Source: Ureibacillus chungkukjangi
GTDB taxonomy: Bacteria > Bacillota > Bacilli > Bacillales_A > Planococcaceae
DNA length: 64,000 bases
Reading direction: 5' to 3'
Assembly (NCBI RefSeq): GCF_003217295.1
Contig: NZ_QJTJ01000015.1
Location: forward strand, 22,807 to 86,806
Shown here: positions 8,587 through 17,571 of the stretch, piece after piece
How positions within the stretch are numbered: the first letter of the stretch is position 1
Layout of the letters: each line of letters begins with the position of its first letter
Made by a program: the position numbers and the translations under genes
The notes under the pieces: model-generated
Seen by the model: only the letters and a program-made list of their open reading frames with translations
The model's database searches: none
Told to the model about the DNA's origin: nothing

Positions 8587-9773
8587 GTTTAATTAGTTTA
8601 AGTGGGAACCTACTATTTGTAGCATTTATCGCCTATTTGGTAGGGACATTACTATTTGGCGGTGCTATTAAAAGTAATAAACCTGATGGTGCGGTAAATC
8701 GTGCAGATAAATGGGGAAGATTAGCCATAATCGTTACGATTATTGGGTTATTGGCACATCTAGGTTACTTCATTACCCGCTGGATTTATAAAGGACATGC
8801 ACCTGTAAGTAATATGTTTGAGTTTACTACAGCGTTTGGTATGTTCATCATTGCGGCATTTATTTTAATTTACTATATGTATCGTTTAACAGCACTTGGT
8901 CTTGTGGCATTACCGGTTGCCATCTTAATAATCGGTTATGCTGCGATGTTCCCAACGAGTGTGGATCCTCTTGTTCCTTCACTTCAAAGCTATTGGTTAA
9001 CGGTTCACGTTATTACAGCAGCAATGGGACAATCGATTTTAGCCATAAGTGCTGTGGCGGGATTAGTCTATCTATTAAAAGCCGTTGATCCGAAGAAGAA
9101 ATCTAAAAGTCGTTTCTGGATGGAAGCAGTACTTTACTTCGGTGTTTTAGTAGTAGGATTTATTCTTGCAACGGTAATTTTCAAGGGTATTGGCTATGAA
9201 GCAGACTTTACTTATATTGATACACAGGATAGTGAAAAAGAAATTACGTACTATATGCCAGCTGTATTTGGTATGAATGACTCTACGTTGTTAACAGACA
9301 ATGCAATGGAACCGATTTTTGAAATGCCAGCTGTTATTAATGCGAAAAAATTAACTACAGTATTCTGGGCTTTCATCATTGGTTCAGTAATCTATATATT
9401 GGTTCGATTAGTTACACGCAGAAGTATTCTTGATATGCTACATCCTTTAGTGCAAAAAGTTAATTTAAACCTATTAGACGAAGTTGGCTATCGTTCAGTA
9501 TTGATCGGTTTTCCTGTCTTTACTTTAGGAGCACTAGTCTTTGCAATGATTTGGGCACAGGAAGCATGGGGACGTTATTGGGGCTGGGATCCAAAAGAGG
9601 TTTGGGCTCTGATTACATGGCTATTCTATGCTGCTTACCTGCATTTGCGTCTATCAAAAGGATGGGAAGGGAAAAAATCTGCATGGCTTGCGGTTATCGG
9701 CTTTGCAATTATTCTCTTTAACTTAATCGTTGTAAACTTAGTAATTGCTGGTTTACACTCTTACGCTGCATAA
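8583..9773 (+). CDS. resC: cytochrome c biogenesis protein ResC (CcsA family)
   Basis: Polytopic haem-handling protein and partner of ResB in cytochrome c maturation. 396 residues, mostly membrane segments. The tryptophan-rich haem-binding WWD motif is WAQEAWGRYWGWDPKEVW near residue 325. Histidines expected as haem ligands occur in the WLTVHVITAAMGQ, LAHLGYF and AGLHSYAA segments. Translation is coupled to resB by the ATGA overlap. Confidence 0.95.
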   Translation: MSLISLSGNLLFVAFIAYLVGTLLFGGAIKSNKPDGAVNRADKWGRLAIIVTIIGLLAHLGYFITRWIYKGHAPVSNMFEFTTAFGMFIIAAFILIYYMYRLTALGLVALPVAILIIGYAAMFPTSVDPLVPSLQSYWLTVHVITAAMGQSILAISAVAGLVYLLKAVDPKKKSKSRFWMEAVLYFGVLVVGFILATVIFKGIGYEADFTYIDTQDSEKEITYYMPAVFGMNDSTLLTDNAMEPIFEMPAVINAKKLTTVFWAFIIGSVIYILVRLVTRRSILDMLHPLVQKVNLNLLDEVGYRSVLIGFPVFTLGALVFAMIWAQEAWGRYWGWDPKEVWALITWLFYAAYLHLRLSKGWEGKKSAWLAVIGFAIILFNLIVVNLVIAGLHSYAA

Positions 9774-9784
9774 AGGAAATGTTG

Positions 9785-9820
9785 AAAGTTCTTCTCAGAA
9801 ATGGGGAGAACTTTCTTTTT
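9785..9820 (+). terminator. terminator of resABC
   Basis: 12-bp stem (AAAGTTCTTCTC / GGGGAGAACTTT) with two G-T pairs, AGAAAT loop and CTTTTT. It separates resABC from resDE, which therefore need their own promoter or read-through. Confidence 0.85.
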
Positions 9821-9980
9821 AGGAGGATCTGGCTTTTTAATGAGATACTTAGCGATCAGCAAAGCTTTCTTCCATAAATCTAAATTTGGTAGTGTCAAGT
9901 TAAGATTTCTATTATATTCTTTAAATTTTCGACATGAAATTGTACAATAGGAAAGAGAAAGAATGAGAGGGGTAAAACCT

Positions 9981-10697
9981 ATGTCTGAAAATATTTCTGT
10001 GTTAGTAGTAGATGATGAGGATCGTATTCGCCGCTTATTAAGAATGTACCTTGAACGTGAAGGGTATATCGTAGATGAAGCTGAGAATGGGGAAATGGCT
10101 CTCACAATGGCGTTAGAAAAAGATTATCATTGTATACTTTTGGATATTATGATGCCAGAAAAAGATGGCTTGCAAGTCTGTGAGGAGCTTCGTTTAGAAA
10201 AAACAACACCAATTATTTTATTAACTGCTAAGGGCGAGGAAGCAAACCGTGTACAAGGGTTTGAGCTTGGTGCAGATGATTATATAGTGAAACCGTTTAG
10301 TCCTAGAGAAGTGATTTTACGTCTGAAAGCGATTTTACGACGATCTTCAGCATTTTCACCTGTTACAACCCCTACTACATCTAAAGATCTAGTGGTATTC
10401 CCGCATCTAACGATCGATCATGATGCACATAGAGTGTCGGCAGATGGAATAGAAGTGAACTTAACGCCGAAAGAGTATGAGTTACTATACTTCTTAGCGA
10501 AAGCACCAGATAAGGTTTTCGATCGTGAGCAATTATTAAAAGAAGTATGGCATTACGATTTCTTTGGAGATTTACGTACAGTTGATACTCATGTTAAACG
10601 TTTACGTGAGAAGCTAAACCGTGTGTCAGAGGATGCTGCTAAAATGATTGTCACTGTTTGGGGTGTAGGCTATAAATTTGAGGTTGTAAATGAATAG
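9981..10697 (+). CDS. resD: response regulator ResD
   Basis: OmpR-family regulator of respiration and oxygen limitation. Receiver domain with phosphorylation site D55 (CILLDIMMP) and LTAKGEEANRVQGFELGADDY, then a winged-helix DNA-binding domain ending VWGVGYKFEV. 238 residues from the ATG at 9981, which has GAGAGGGG eight bases upstream; the in-frame ATG at 9963 lies upstream of this site and would add a tail not seen in ResD. Overlaps resE by eight bases. Confidence 0.95.
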   Translation: MSENISVLVVDDEDRIRRLLRMYLEREGYIVDEAENGEMALTMALEKDYHCILLDIMMPEKDGLQVCEELRLEKTTPIILLTAKGEEANRVQGFELGADDYIVKPFSPREVILRLKAILRRSSAFSPVTTPTTSKDLVVFPHLTIDHDAHRVSADGIEVNLTPKEYELLYFLAKAPDKVFDREQLLKEVWHYDFFGDLRTVDTHVKRLREKLNRVSEDAAKMIVTVWGVGYKFEVVNE

Positions 10698-12465
10698 AAT
10701 TTGGAGCAGTATTGTCGGGAAGCTATGGTTAACCATATTGCTTCTCGTTTCGTTTGTATTGTTCGTCTTTACTGTTTTAATGCTGGAGTTTCTAGAAGAC
10801 TATCATCAGGAGCAAGCTGATATTTCCTTAAGGCAAACAGCCTCAACTATCGCAAGTATCGTTGATAATTACGATCTAGAGCAGTTAACTGACGAGATTA
10901 TCAATGAAATGATAACGGATGACACAAATGCATTCATCGCTTCCCAGGAAAAAGAAGTTGTTTCTACCTTTCAAACGGGACTTAATAGCATCCAAATCCA
11001 AAATAGCATATTAAAAAACAAAAATTTTAATGAAGTCTTCGAATCAACTGAGCCAATTTTGGATCGGATGATTTTACCTTCTCAATTAGAGGAAGGCAAG
11101 ATGGAAACTTATATTGTATTGAGCTATCCCTTGAAGAGTGATGAAACAGTACATGGAGCAATCTTTATTTATCAAAATCCAAGTGCGCTTCATAAAACAT
11201 CTCAGGAAACTACGAAAATTGTTTTTCTATCAGCGTTTATCGCCTTTGTATTAACAACGTTTTTTGCATTTTTCCTTTCTTCTCGAATTACGTGGCCGCT
11301 TCGTAAAATGCGTGAGCACGCCTTCGAGCTAGCAAAAGGTAAATTTGATGAAACCTTGCCAACGACGCAAAATGATGAAATTGGTCAACTAGCTGTTGCC
11401 TTTAACCAAATGGGGCGTCAACTTAAGCATCATTTAGAGGTGATCAATCAAGAAAAAGAGCAATTAGCAAGCGTGTTAACATCTATGACAGACAGTGTTA
11501 TTACCTTTAACCGTGATAAAACGATTCTTCTTAGCAATCCACCGGCAGAAAAATTGCTTCAAAAATGGTTTATCCAAAAGAAAAGTGAAACGGATTACCC
11601 AATGCCGCAGGAAATCTATGAAATGCTAGAGCATGTTCTAAGCTTTGAGGATAAATTAGAGGAAGATATCGAAATCGACGGCTCTTATTACCGTATTACA
11701 ATTAGCCCGTTAAAAAATAGTGAACAATCCATTCGTGGTGCTATAGCTGTGATTCGAGATATGACCGAGCGTATCCGTTTAGAAAAATTACGTTCTGATT
11801 TTATTGCCAATGTATCGCACGAGCTTCGAACGCCGATTGCGATGCTGCAGGGGTATTCGGAGGCGTTAATAGATGATGTCGTATCTGGTGAGGATGAGCG
11901 CAATGAAATCACCCGTATTATCTATGATGAATCCCAGCGTATGGGACGCCTTGTAAATGATTTACTTGATTTAGCTCGCATGGAAAATGGACATACGACT
12001 CTTTATAAGGACGAGGTTGAGATTGTTCATGTTGTGGAGCGAATTACTCAAAAGTTCTCTCAGGTAGCAAGAGAAAAGAGAGTACAGCTGCAATTTAAAG
12101 GAGATCTTGATGAAAATGTCCAAATTAGTATGGATGAAGACCGAATTGAACAAGTCCTTACTAATTTGATAGACAACGCAATCCGTCATACGCCAACTGA
12201 AGGCGGTGTAAAAGTCTCTGTTGAGCAGGAGCTTTCTTATGCCAAAATCCAAGTAGCCGATACGGGGGAAGGGATTCCTCTAGAGGATTTACCATATGTT
12301 TTTGAACGATTTTATAAGGCTGACAAAGCACGGACTCGTTCTAAGGGTGGTACTGGACTAGGACTTGCCATTGCAAAAAATATTGTAGAAGCTCATAAAG
12401 GGAATATTCGTGTCGATAGTGTAGTAGGACAAGGCACAACCTTTACGTTCTACTTACCATTATAA
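10690..12465 (+). CDS. resE: sensor histidine kinase ResE
   Basis: Membrane kinase for ResD. Order: membrane segment (about 12-32), extracytoplasmic sensor region, second membrane segment (about 178-200), HAMP, PAS-like segment (about 255-365), HisKA with H377 in NVSHELRTP, and the ATPase domain with NLIDNAIRH and GTGLGLAI. 591 residues, as in Bacillus ResE. Coupled to resD by overlap. Confidence 0.95.
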   Translation: MNRIWSSIVGKLWLTILLLVSFVLFVFTVLMLEFLEDYHQEQADISLRQTASTIASIVDNYDLEQLTDEIINEMITDDTNAFIASQEKEVVSTFQTGLNSIQIQNSILKNKNFNEVFESTEPILDRMILPSQLEEGKMETYIVLSYPLKSDETVHGAIFIYQNPSALHKTSQETTKIVFLSAFIAFVLTTFFAFFLSSRITWPLRKMREHAFELAKGKFDETLPTTQNDEIGQLAVAFNQMGRQLKHHLEVINQEKEQLASVLTSMTDSVITFNRDKTILLSNPPAEKLLQKWFIQKKSETDYPMPQEIYEMLEHVLSFEDKLEEDIEIDGSYYRITISPLKNSEQSIRGAIAVIRDMTERIRLEKLRSDFIANVSHELRTPIAMLQGYSEALIDDVVSGEDERNEITRIIYDESQRMGRLVNDLLDLARMENGHTTLYKDEVEIVHVVERITQKFSQVAREKRVQLQFKGDLDENVQISMDEDRIEQVLTNLIDNAIRHTPTEGGVKVSVEQELSYAKIQVADTGEGIPLEDLPYVFERFYKADKARTRSKGGTGLGLAIAKNIVEAHKGNIRVDSVVGQGTTFTFYLPL

Positions 12466-12523
12466 ATTCAGTAATTTGTTGAATGAAATTTTGCCAATTT
12501 TTTAGCTATTAGCTGTAGTTTCG

Positions 12524-12567
12524 GGTATCTCTAAAGTATGTGAATAAAACTTTAGGGATACCTTTTT
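12524..12567 (+). terminator. terminator of resDE
   Basis: 14-bp stem (GGTATCTCTAAAGT / ACTTTAGGGATACC) with an 11-base loop, then TTTTT. Confidence 0.9.
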
Positions 12568-12634
12568 GTATAGAGTAGGGTATATTTTCAATGAGATACT
12601 TACATGTTAAAGACTGGGAAGCTTTTTATTTAAC

Positions 12635-12660
12635 TGAAACTTTTTTACTTAAAATACGAC
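12635..12660 (+). promoter_or_regulatory. candidate SigX autoregulatory promoter
   Basis: TGAAAC, 16 bases, then CGAC: the ECF-type pattern of extracytoplasmic-function sigma promoters, about 30 bases upstream of the sigX start. Autoregulation of sigX is known in B. subtilis; use here is inferred. Confidence 0.5.
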
Positions 12661-12689
12661 AAATCTAATAAGAACGGGGGTGGCTTGGA

Positions 12690-13223
12690 TTGAAAGAATC
12701 CATTTTCCATCGTTTATATGATTCATACCATCAGGATGTCTTCCAATTTTTAATTTATATGGTTAAAAATCGAACGGTTGCTGAAGATTTATCGCATGAG
12801 GTTTATGTGAGAGTTCTAAAATCCTATGAGCGATTTCAGGGAAGAAGCTCAGAGAAGACATGGCTATTTGCCATTGCCAAAAATGTAGCAATCGATTATT
12901 TCAGAAAAAATGCGGTACGTTCCTCACATGCATTTGACGCTTTTAACTGGGAGACTGATCAGCTTGTCTCACCAACAAAATCACCAGAAATTTTAACTGA
13001 GCTCAATGATGACATGCGTGATTTATTAGATGCTTTAGAGAAATGTACAGGTGATCAAAAAATGGTCATTATTATGCGCTATTTTCAAGAATTATCGATT
13101 GCCGAAACAGCTCAAGTTCTAAGCTGGACAGAGGGTAAGGTTAAAACTACTCAGCATCGAGCTATCCATAGGCTACGTGAAATATTAACAAATACGACAG
13201 AACAAAAGGAGGCAAATCAATGA
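12690..13223 (+). CDS. sigX: ECF RNA polymerase sigma factor SigX
   Basis: Extracytoplasmic-function sigma factor; in B. subtilis SigX controls cell-envelope charge genes. Region 2 includes LYDSYHQDVFQFLIYMVKN and the -10 reading segment GRSSEKTWLFAIAKNVAID. Region 4 ends in WTEGKVKTTQHRAIHRL. TTG start with GGGGGTGG at good distance. It lies directly behind resE and overlaps its anti-sigma gene by four bases, the same order as B. subtilis. Confidence 0.93.
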   Translation: MKESIFHRLYDSYHQDVFQFLIYMVKNRTVAEDLSHEVYVRVLKSYERFQGRSSEKTWLFAIAKNVAIDYFRKNAVRSSHAFDAFNWETDQLVSPTKSPEILTELNDDMRDLLDALEKCTGDQKMVIIMRYFQELSIAETAQVLSWTEGKVKTTQHRAIHRLREILTNTTEQKEANQ

Positions 13224-14455
13224 GTCATGATAAGTGGGAAGACAAGAATATAGAAAACATGCTAAGTAAAGTACCAAAAATTCATGATCAGCGTTCAAAA
13301 GAAGACGTGTTAAATCGTCTAAAAGAAGACGGTCAACTTGATGATGAGCCTTTAAGTACAAACACTCAAAAAGACACAAGTAAAAAGGTCAAATGGATGC
13401 CTATAGCTGTTTCAATTGCTGCTGTTCTATTACTGGCTATTATCATTCCTTCGTTTTTGAATGAAAATTCTTCTTTCGATTCAGCTGAAGAAAGTGCACA
13501 AGTAGAGGATAGTGAATCGATGGATATGGAGCGAGAGATGAAAAGCTCAGAATCGACTGCAGAAGATTCAAGCGCAGGGATGACTATATTCAATTCAGAG
13601 AATGGGGACAATCGTACAGCTGTATACCCTGAAGAGCTTGATGGGCATACGGTATTTAAATTAGGGTTATCAAGTGATGCTGCAGATAGTTTGCCAATAA
13701 CTGTACTAATTCCAAATGACAGAATACAAAAGGATTTTGGTGATGTAACGCCAACAGGGGTCGAGATTTACAACCATTATGCACCACTATTTAACGAAAG
13801 TGCGATCGGTTTTACTGATTATCATCCATATGTTGGAACAATTTCTGAATTAGGAGATCAAGTCGTTCACACATTACCAAACGATCAAATCTATGATATG
13901 GCTTCTGCCTCTCTGACAACTTATTTTTCTTCGTTGGTCGATACATTTAGTAACAGCTATGAAGAAGTAGCGATGATGGATGAAGAAGGCTCGGCCTTTA
14001 TATTTAGCGAAGTAGGGGAGCCAGCAGCACCAATTGCATTGAATGGTGAAACCACCCAATATAATTACTATCGATATACACAGGCTGATGGCACATCGTA
14101 TTTAGCTCCTAATAATAGAGAAGCCTTTACAACAATAGAGGATGCTCTTATATCTATGAAGGAAGAAACGAATGACATTTATCAGTCTGTCATTTTACCT
14201 AATGTAGATTATGAAGTAACTGTTGAAGATCAAACGGCAACCGTTCAATTTAAAGAAGAGGTCGATTTGGATGGTTTTGAGCAGGCTGAAGCGATGCAAA
14301 TGATTGAAGGAATTTTGCTAACAGCAGCGAATTTTGATATGGCCGTACAATTTAAGAATATTGCTCAAACCCAGTGGCAAGGATTTGATTTTTCTGCACC
14401 ACTTCCAAAGCCTCTAGGAGCAAATGAAATCTCGTTTTGGACTGTGTTTCAATAA
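13220..14455 (+). CDS. rsiX: anti-sigma-X factor RsiX
   Basis: Membrane anti-sigma factor that holds SigX. A cytoplasmic N-terminus of about 58 residues (DKWEDKNIENMLSKVPKI) is followed by one membrane segment (about 60-77) and a long extracytoplasmic part with an acidic Ser/Glu-rich linker and a GerMN-like duplicated fold. 411 residues, somewhat longer than B. subtilis RsiX. The call rests mainly on coupling to sigX and architecture. Confidence 0.88.
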   Translation: MSHDKWEDKNIENMLSKVPKIHDQRSKEDVLNRLKEDGQLDDEPLSTNTQKDTSKKVKWMPIAVSIAAVLLLAIIIPSFLNENSSFDSAEESAQVEDSESMDMEREMKSSESTAEDSSAGMTIFNSENGDNRTAVYPEELDGHTVFKLGLSSDAADSLPITVLIPNDRIQKDFGDVTPTGVEIYNHYAPLFNESAIGFTDYHPYVGTISELGDQVVHTLPNDQIYDMASASLTTYFSSLVDTFSNSYEEVAMMDEEGSAFIFSEVGEPAAPIALNGETTQYNYYRYTQADGTSYLAPNNREAFTTIEDALISMKEETNDIYQSVILPNVDYEVTVEDQTATVQFKEEVDLDGFEQAEAMQMIEGILLTAANFDMAVQFKNIAQTQWQGFDFSAPLPKPLGANEISFWTVFQ

Positions 14456-14507
14456 TAAATAACGAAAAAAGTTTAGTAATTGAGTAGGAATTAGCTAACT
14501 TTTCATC

Positions 14508-14536
14508 TTTACAACATCTCAAAGTCGAGATATAAT
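14508..14536 (+). promoter_or_regulatory. sigma-A promoter of the FMN riboswitch/ribU transcript
   Basis: TTTACA, 17 bases, TATAAT. Placed about 30 bases ahead of the riboswitch aptamer. Confidence 0.75.
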
Positions 14537-14567
14537 GAGACTGTAATACCAAATTAAATATTGATTC

Positions 14568-14735
14568 ATCTTCGGGGCAGGGTGTAATTCCCGACCGGCG
14601 GTAATAGAAGCTGCGATTTCTGACCATTCACTTGGAGGATATTGCACAAAAGCTTCTTCAGCCCGCGAGCTTGATTTTGAGCAGGATTTGGTGTGATTCC
14701 AAAGCCGACAGTATAGTCTGGATGGGAGAAGGTGA
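14568..14735 (+). ncRNA. FMN riboswitch (RFN element)
   Basis: All conserved RFN blocks are readable in order: ATCTTCGGGGCAGGGTG, ATTCCCGACCGGCGGT, AGCCCGCGAGC, GGATTTGGTG, GATTCCAAAGCCGACAGT and TCTGGATGGGAGAAGGTGA. It binds flavin mononucleotide and controls riboflavin genes, here ribU downstream. A terminator hairpin at 14895-14929 suggests transcriptional attenuation. The ORF reading through it (14632-14838) is not a gene. Confidence 0.97.
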
Positions 14736-14894
14736 AGGTACGGTCTCTTTTCGTTATTCGAAGGAAGCTGTGCGTTATAGTATTGCTAATGCGAAAAAAT
14801 GCATTACTTTACTGCTATTTGAGTATCTAATTTTTTGAACTTGGATACTTGATTTAACGTACAAATTTTCTTATTTTTAATGTGCCTATTTTCT

Positions 14895-14929
14895 CCCTTA
14901 TGCATTTTTTGCGTAAGGGATTTTATTTG
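14895..14929 (+). terminator. attenuator terminator of the FMN riboswitch
   Basis: 10-bp stem (CCCTTATGCA / TGCGTAAGGG) and a T-rich tail between aptamer and ribU, where FMN-dependent termination is expected. Confidence 0.75.
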
Positions 14930-15010
14930 TTCATTGGAAAGAATAATGGAATACAAAATGGCTGTCCTTTCTTCTAGCTTAGTTGAATCAGCAAAGAGGA
15001 GAGATTGATT

Positions 15011-15595
15011 ATGTTTAATCAAAAGCTTAAATTACGTTCTTTCGTAACAATCGCAATGTTAAGTAGTATCTCGTTCATTTTAATGCTACTGAATTTTCCA
15101 TTACCGTGGTTCCCAACATTCCTGCAAATCGACTTCAGTGATGTACCTGCATTAATTGCTGCCATTACAATGGGTCCATTAGCTGGCATCCTAGTAGAAC
15201 TATTTAAAAACATTCTAGACTGGATTTTCTCGGGCACGCCAACAGGAGTTCCGGTAGGGCATATGGCAAATTTTGCAACAGGACTTTTATTTATTCTACC
15301 AGTCTATTACATTTATAAAAAGTTCCCAACAATCAAAGGCTTAAGCTTTGGTTTAGTGGCCGGTACAATCATTATGTCAGTAGGCATGAGCCTATTAAAC
15401 TATATTGCCTTCTTACCAATGTATTCTTACTTCCTTGGATGGGGCACATTCGACATGAAAGAAACAATTGTGTTAGGTATCCTTCCGTTCAATATCGTAA
15501 AAGGTATTATGCTCATGGTCATCGTTATCCTACTATTCCGTACAATGAAAGTATGGATTGAAAACCAAAGAGCACAATATTTCCTTATAAAATAA
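15011..15595 (+). CDS. ribU: riboflavin transporter RibU (ECF S-component)
   Basis: Substrate-binding membrane subunit of an energy-coupling-factor transporter for riboflavin. About six membrane segments in 194 residues. FPLPWFPTFLQIDFSDVPALI and GPLAGILVELFKN are typical RibU/YpaA segments. ATG at 15011 has AGGAG nine bases upstream and is preferred over the TTG at 15005. Controlled by the FMN riboswitch. Its supply of flavin fits the many flavoenzymes in this window. Confidence 0.94.
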   Translation: MFNQKLKLRSFVTIAMLSSISFILMLLNFPLPWFPTFLQIDFSDVPALIAAITMGPLAGILVELFKNILDWIFSGTPTGVPVGHMANFATGLLFILPVYYIYKKFPTIKGLSFGLVAGTIIMSVGMSLLNYIAFLPMYSYFLGWGTFDMKETIVLGILPFNIVKGIMLMVIVILLFRTMKVWIENQRAQYFLIK

Positions 15596-15606
15596 AAGTA
15601 GTACGA

Positions 15607-15654
15607 AAGCTGTTCGTTAAGTCAATTAACATTGACTTGATGGGCGGCTTTTTT
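15607..15654 (+). terminator. terminator of ribU
   Basis: Long continuous stem of 19 pairs including several G-T pairs, 6-base loop (TTAACA), then a T run. Confidence 0.88.
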
Positions 15655-15689
15655 GTTATGGTGAAGAAGGTTGATTGGGGATTGAAGTG

Positions 15690-16155
15690 TGTAGAGATGG
15701 ATTCTCGGTAAGAGAGGGGGGATCAGTGCCACGAAAAGCAAATTCGGAGGATTATCGGTAAAAGAGGAGTGATGTCAGTGCCCCGAAAAGAATGATTGGA
15801 GGAATATCGGTAAAAGAGGAGTGATGTCAGTGCTCTGAAAAGGGTGATCGGAGGAATATCGGTAAAAGAGGAGTGATGTCAGTACCCTGAAAAGAATGAT
15901 TGGAGGAATATCGGTAAAAGAGGAGTGATGTCAGTGCCCTGAAAAGAATGATTGGAGGAATATCGGTAAAAGAGGAGTGATGTCAGTGCTCTGAAAAGAA
16001 TGATTGGAGGATTATCGGTAAAAGAGGAGTGATGTCAGTGCTCTGAAAAGGGTGATCGGAGGAATATCGGTAAAAGAGGAGTGATGTCAGTGCCCTGAAA
16101 AGAATGATTGGAGGAATATCGGTAAAAGAGGAGAGCTGTTAGTGCCCCAAAAAGC
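15690..16155 (+). repeat. 52-bp tandem repeat array 1 (nine units)
   Basis: The marker TCGGTA recurs at 15705, 15755, 15807, 15859, 15911, 15963, 16015, 16067 and 16119, giving one 50-bp and seven 52-bp steps. Inner units are nearly identical; the first and last are degenerate. A unit core reads GAGTGATGTCAGTGCCC followed by TGAAAAG. The period is not a multiple of three and no credible gene is present. There are no unique spacers, so it is not CRISPR. It shares period and some sequence with array 3. Confidence 0.9.
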
Positions 16156-16269
16156 AAGGTGGAAGTTTGGCGGTCGTTTGTTGGATGCTGGTACTTGATT
16201 ATGGTGTTCGTTGAGGTGGTGGTAAACTTCTTCAAGCTTAAACTTGCTTTAGAAGGTAACAAAAGAGAT

Positions 16270-16797
16270 AGTATTGCGATGTGCAAGCGGGAACACGCTT
16301 CGGATGGTAGTGAGATTGGGGGTATTGCGACAATCCAAGAGGAAGCAAGCCTCGAAAGGTAGAAAAGCCCGAGTTATTGAGACGATTCAAGAGTGACCGA
16401 GCTTCGGAAGGTGGTAAAGCCCGAGTTATTGCGACAATCCAAGCTGAACCGAGCTTCGAAAGGTAGAAAAGCGAGAGTTATTGCGACGTCACAAGAGTGA
16501 CCGAGCTTCGGAAGGTGGTAAAGCCCGAGTTATTGCGACAATCCAAGCTGAACCTAGCCTCGAAAAGTAGAAAAGCGAGAGTTATTGCGACGTCACAAGA
16601 GTGACCGAGCTTCGGAAGGTGGTAAAGCCCGAGTTATTGCGACAATCCAAGCTGAACAGAGATTCGAAAGGTAGAAAAGCCCGAGTTACTGCGACGTCAC
16701 AAGAGTAACCGAGCTTCGAAAGGTAGAAAAGCGAGAGTTATTGCGACGTCACAAAAGTACTCAAGCTTCGGATGGTAGCAAAGCAAGCAATCCCCCG
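16270..16797 (+). repeat. 52-bp tandem repeat array 2 (ten units, A/B alternation)
   Basis: The marker TATTGCGA or a variant recurs at 16272, 16323, 16375, 16427, 16479, 16531, 16583, 16635, 16687 and 16739: one 51-bp and eight 52-bp steps. Two unit types alternate through most of the array, one with CAATCCAAGCTGAAC and one with CGTCACAAGAGTGACC after the marker, giving a 104-bp higher-order repeat. No gene is credible here. 16156-16269 shows only degenerate sequence. Confidence 0.9.
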
Positions 16798-17013
16798 AAA
16801 GAACAAAAGATGCCACATAATCCATCTAAAACATTAAAATTCTAGAAAAAACGCTCCCATGTCATGCCTTTTCCAATATAAATATCAATATCTCACACAA
16901 AATGAAAGCTCCTTGTGAACTGCGATTAGGCAAAAAGACTATCCAGTGTATCTTCCTATAACTAGCTCAAAATTCAACAAATCCTTACAGCCAGTAAGCT
17001 TTTCCTATTATCT
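16798..17013. other. non-coding stretch between array 2 and glnR
   Basis: AT-rich sequence with no ORF that has a ribosome site and no clear structure. Nothing recognisable is seen until the dyad at 17014. Confidence 0.5.
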
Positions 17014-17042
17014 AAAAATTAGATTAATAAAATCTAATTTTT
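17014..17042. repeat. AT-rich dyad upstream of glnR
   Basis: AAAAATTAGAT / ATCTAATTTTT, 11-bp arms with a 7-base loop and A/T runs on both sides. May act as a weak bidirectional terminator. Half-site ATTAGAT recurs in the dyad behind glnA (19017-19049). Confidence 0.5.
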
Positions 17043-17045
17043 GTA

Positions 17046-17062
17046 TGTTATTTTTTCTAACA
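17046..17062 (+). promoter_or_regulatory. GlnR/TnrA box 1
   Basis: TGTTA, 7 bases, TAACA: perfect arms of the 17-bp GlnR/TnrA site, about 60 bases upstream of the glnR start. Confidence 0.8.
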
Positions 17063-17068
17063 TCGTAT

Positions 17069-17085
17069 TGCTATTATAATTAACA
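17069..17085 (+). promoter_or_regulatory. GlnR box 2 overlapping the -10 region
   Basis: TGCTA, 7 bases, TAACA: a one-mismatch GlnR site 23 bases downstream of box 1. It contains the probable -10 TATAAT (17075-17080). Two sites upstream of glnRA match the B. subtilis arrangement for autorepression. Confidence 0.7.
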
Positions 17086-17122
17086 TAGTTTAGAATAAAC
17101 GTATGAAAGGGAGGAGATGTCG

Positions 17123-17521
17123 ATGAGTCGAGAGTTTCGAAGAGCTATGCCGTTACTCCCTATTAGCATGGTAATGCAATTAACGGAGTTGACTGCGAGA
17201 CAAATTCGATATTACGAGGAACATAAACTAATTGAACCTGCTAGATCAGAGGGCAATCGTAGAATGTTCTCACTTGACGATGTAGATGCATTGTTAGAAA
17301 TTCGCGAACTTCTTGACCAGGGTATCAACATGGCAGGAATTAAAAAAGTGTTCGATATGAGAAAAAATAACAACAATGTGAAATCTTCTAACAAAATGGC
17401 AATTTCAGATTCAGAGCTTCGCGCGATATTACGTGAAGAAATGCAGCAAGCCCAGATTATGCAAAAAGCATCATTAAGGCAAGGAGATTTATCTCGCTTC
17501 TTCCAAGCGAAGGGTGAGTAA
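17123..17521 (+). CDS. glnR: nitrogen repressor GlnR
   Basis: MerR-type repressor of glnRA and other nitrogen genes, activated by feedback-inhibited glutamine synthetase. The winged-helix part includes MQLTELTARQIRYYEE and ARSEGNRRMFS. The C-terminal tail RQGDLSRFF is the conserved segment that senses glutamine synthetase. 132 residues. The ATG at 17123 has six bases from GGAGGAG; the ATG at 17117 abuts the ribosome site. Directly upstream of glnA. Confidence 0.96.
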   Translation: MSREFRRAMPLLPISMVMQLTELTARQIRYYEEHKLIEPARSEGNRRMFSLDDVDALLEIRELLDQGINMAGIKKVFDMRKNNNNVKSSNKMAISDSELRAILREEMQQAQIMQKASLRQGDLSRFFQAKGE

Positions 17522-17571
17522 ATTATATTTTAAATTTTTTAATAATTTTAAATATTAGGAGAGTGGATTAA

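Noticed and set aside
14632..14838. 68-codon ORF across the FMN riboswitch
   Set aside because: It lies inside the aptamer and attenuator; the RNA structure explains the sequence.
16159..16362. 67-codon ORF between arrays 1 and 2
   Set aside because: No ribosome site, reads into array 2 and has no protein-like pattern.
15690..16797. CRISPR array
   Set aside because: The whole 52-bp unit repeats; there are no constant repeats with unique spacers and no cas genes nearby.
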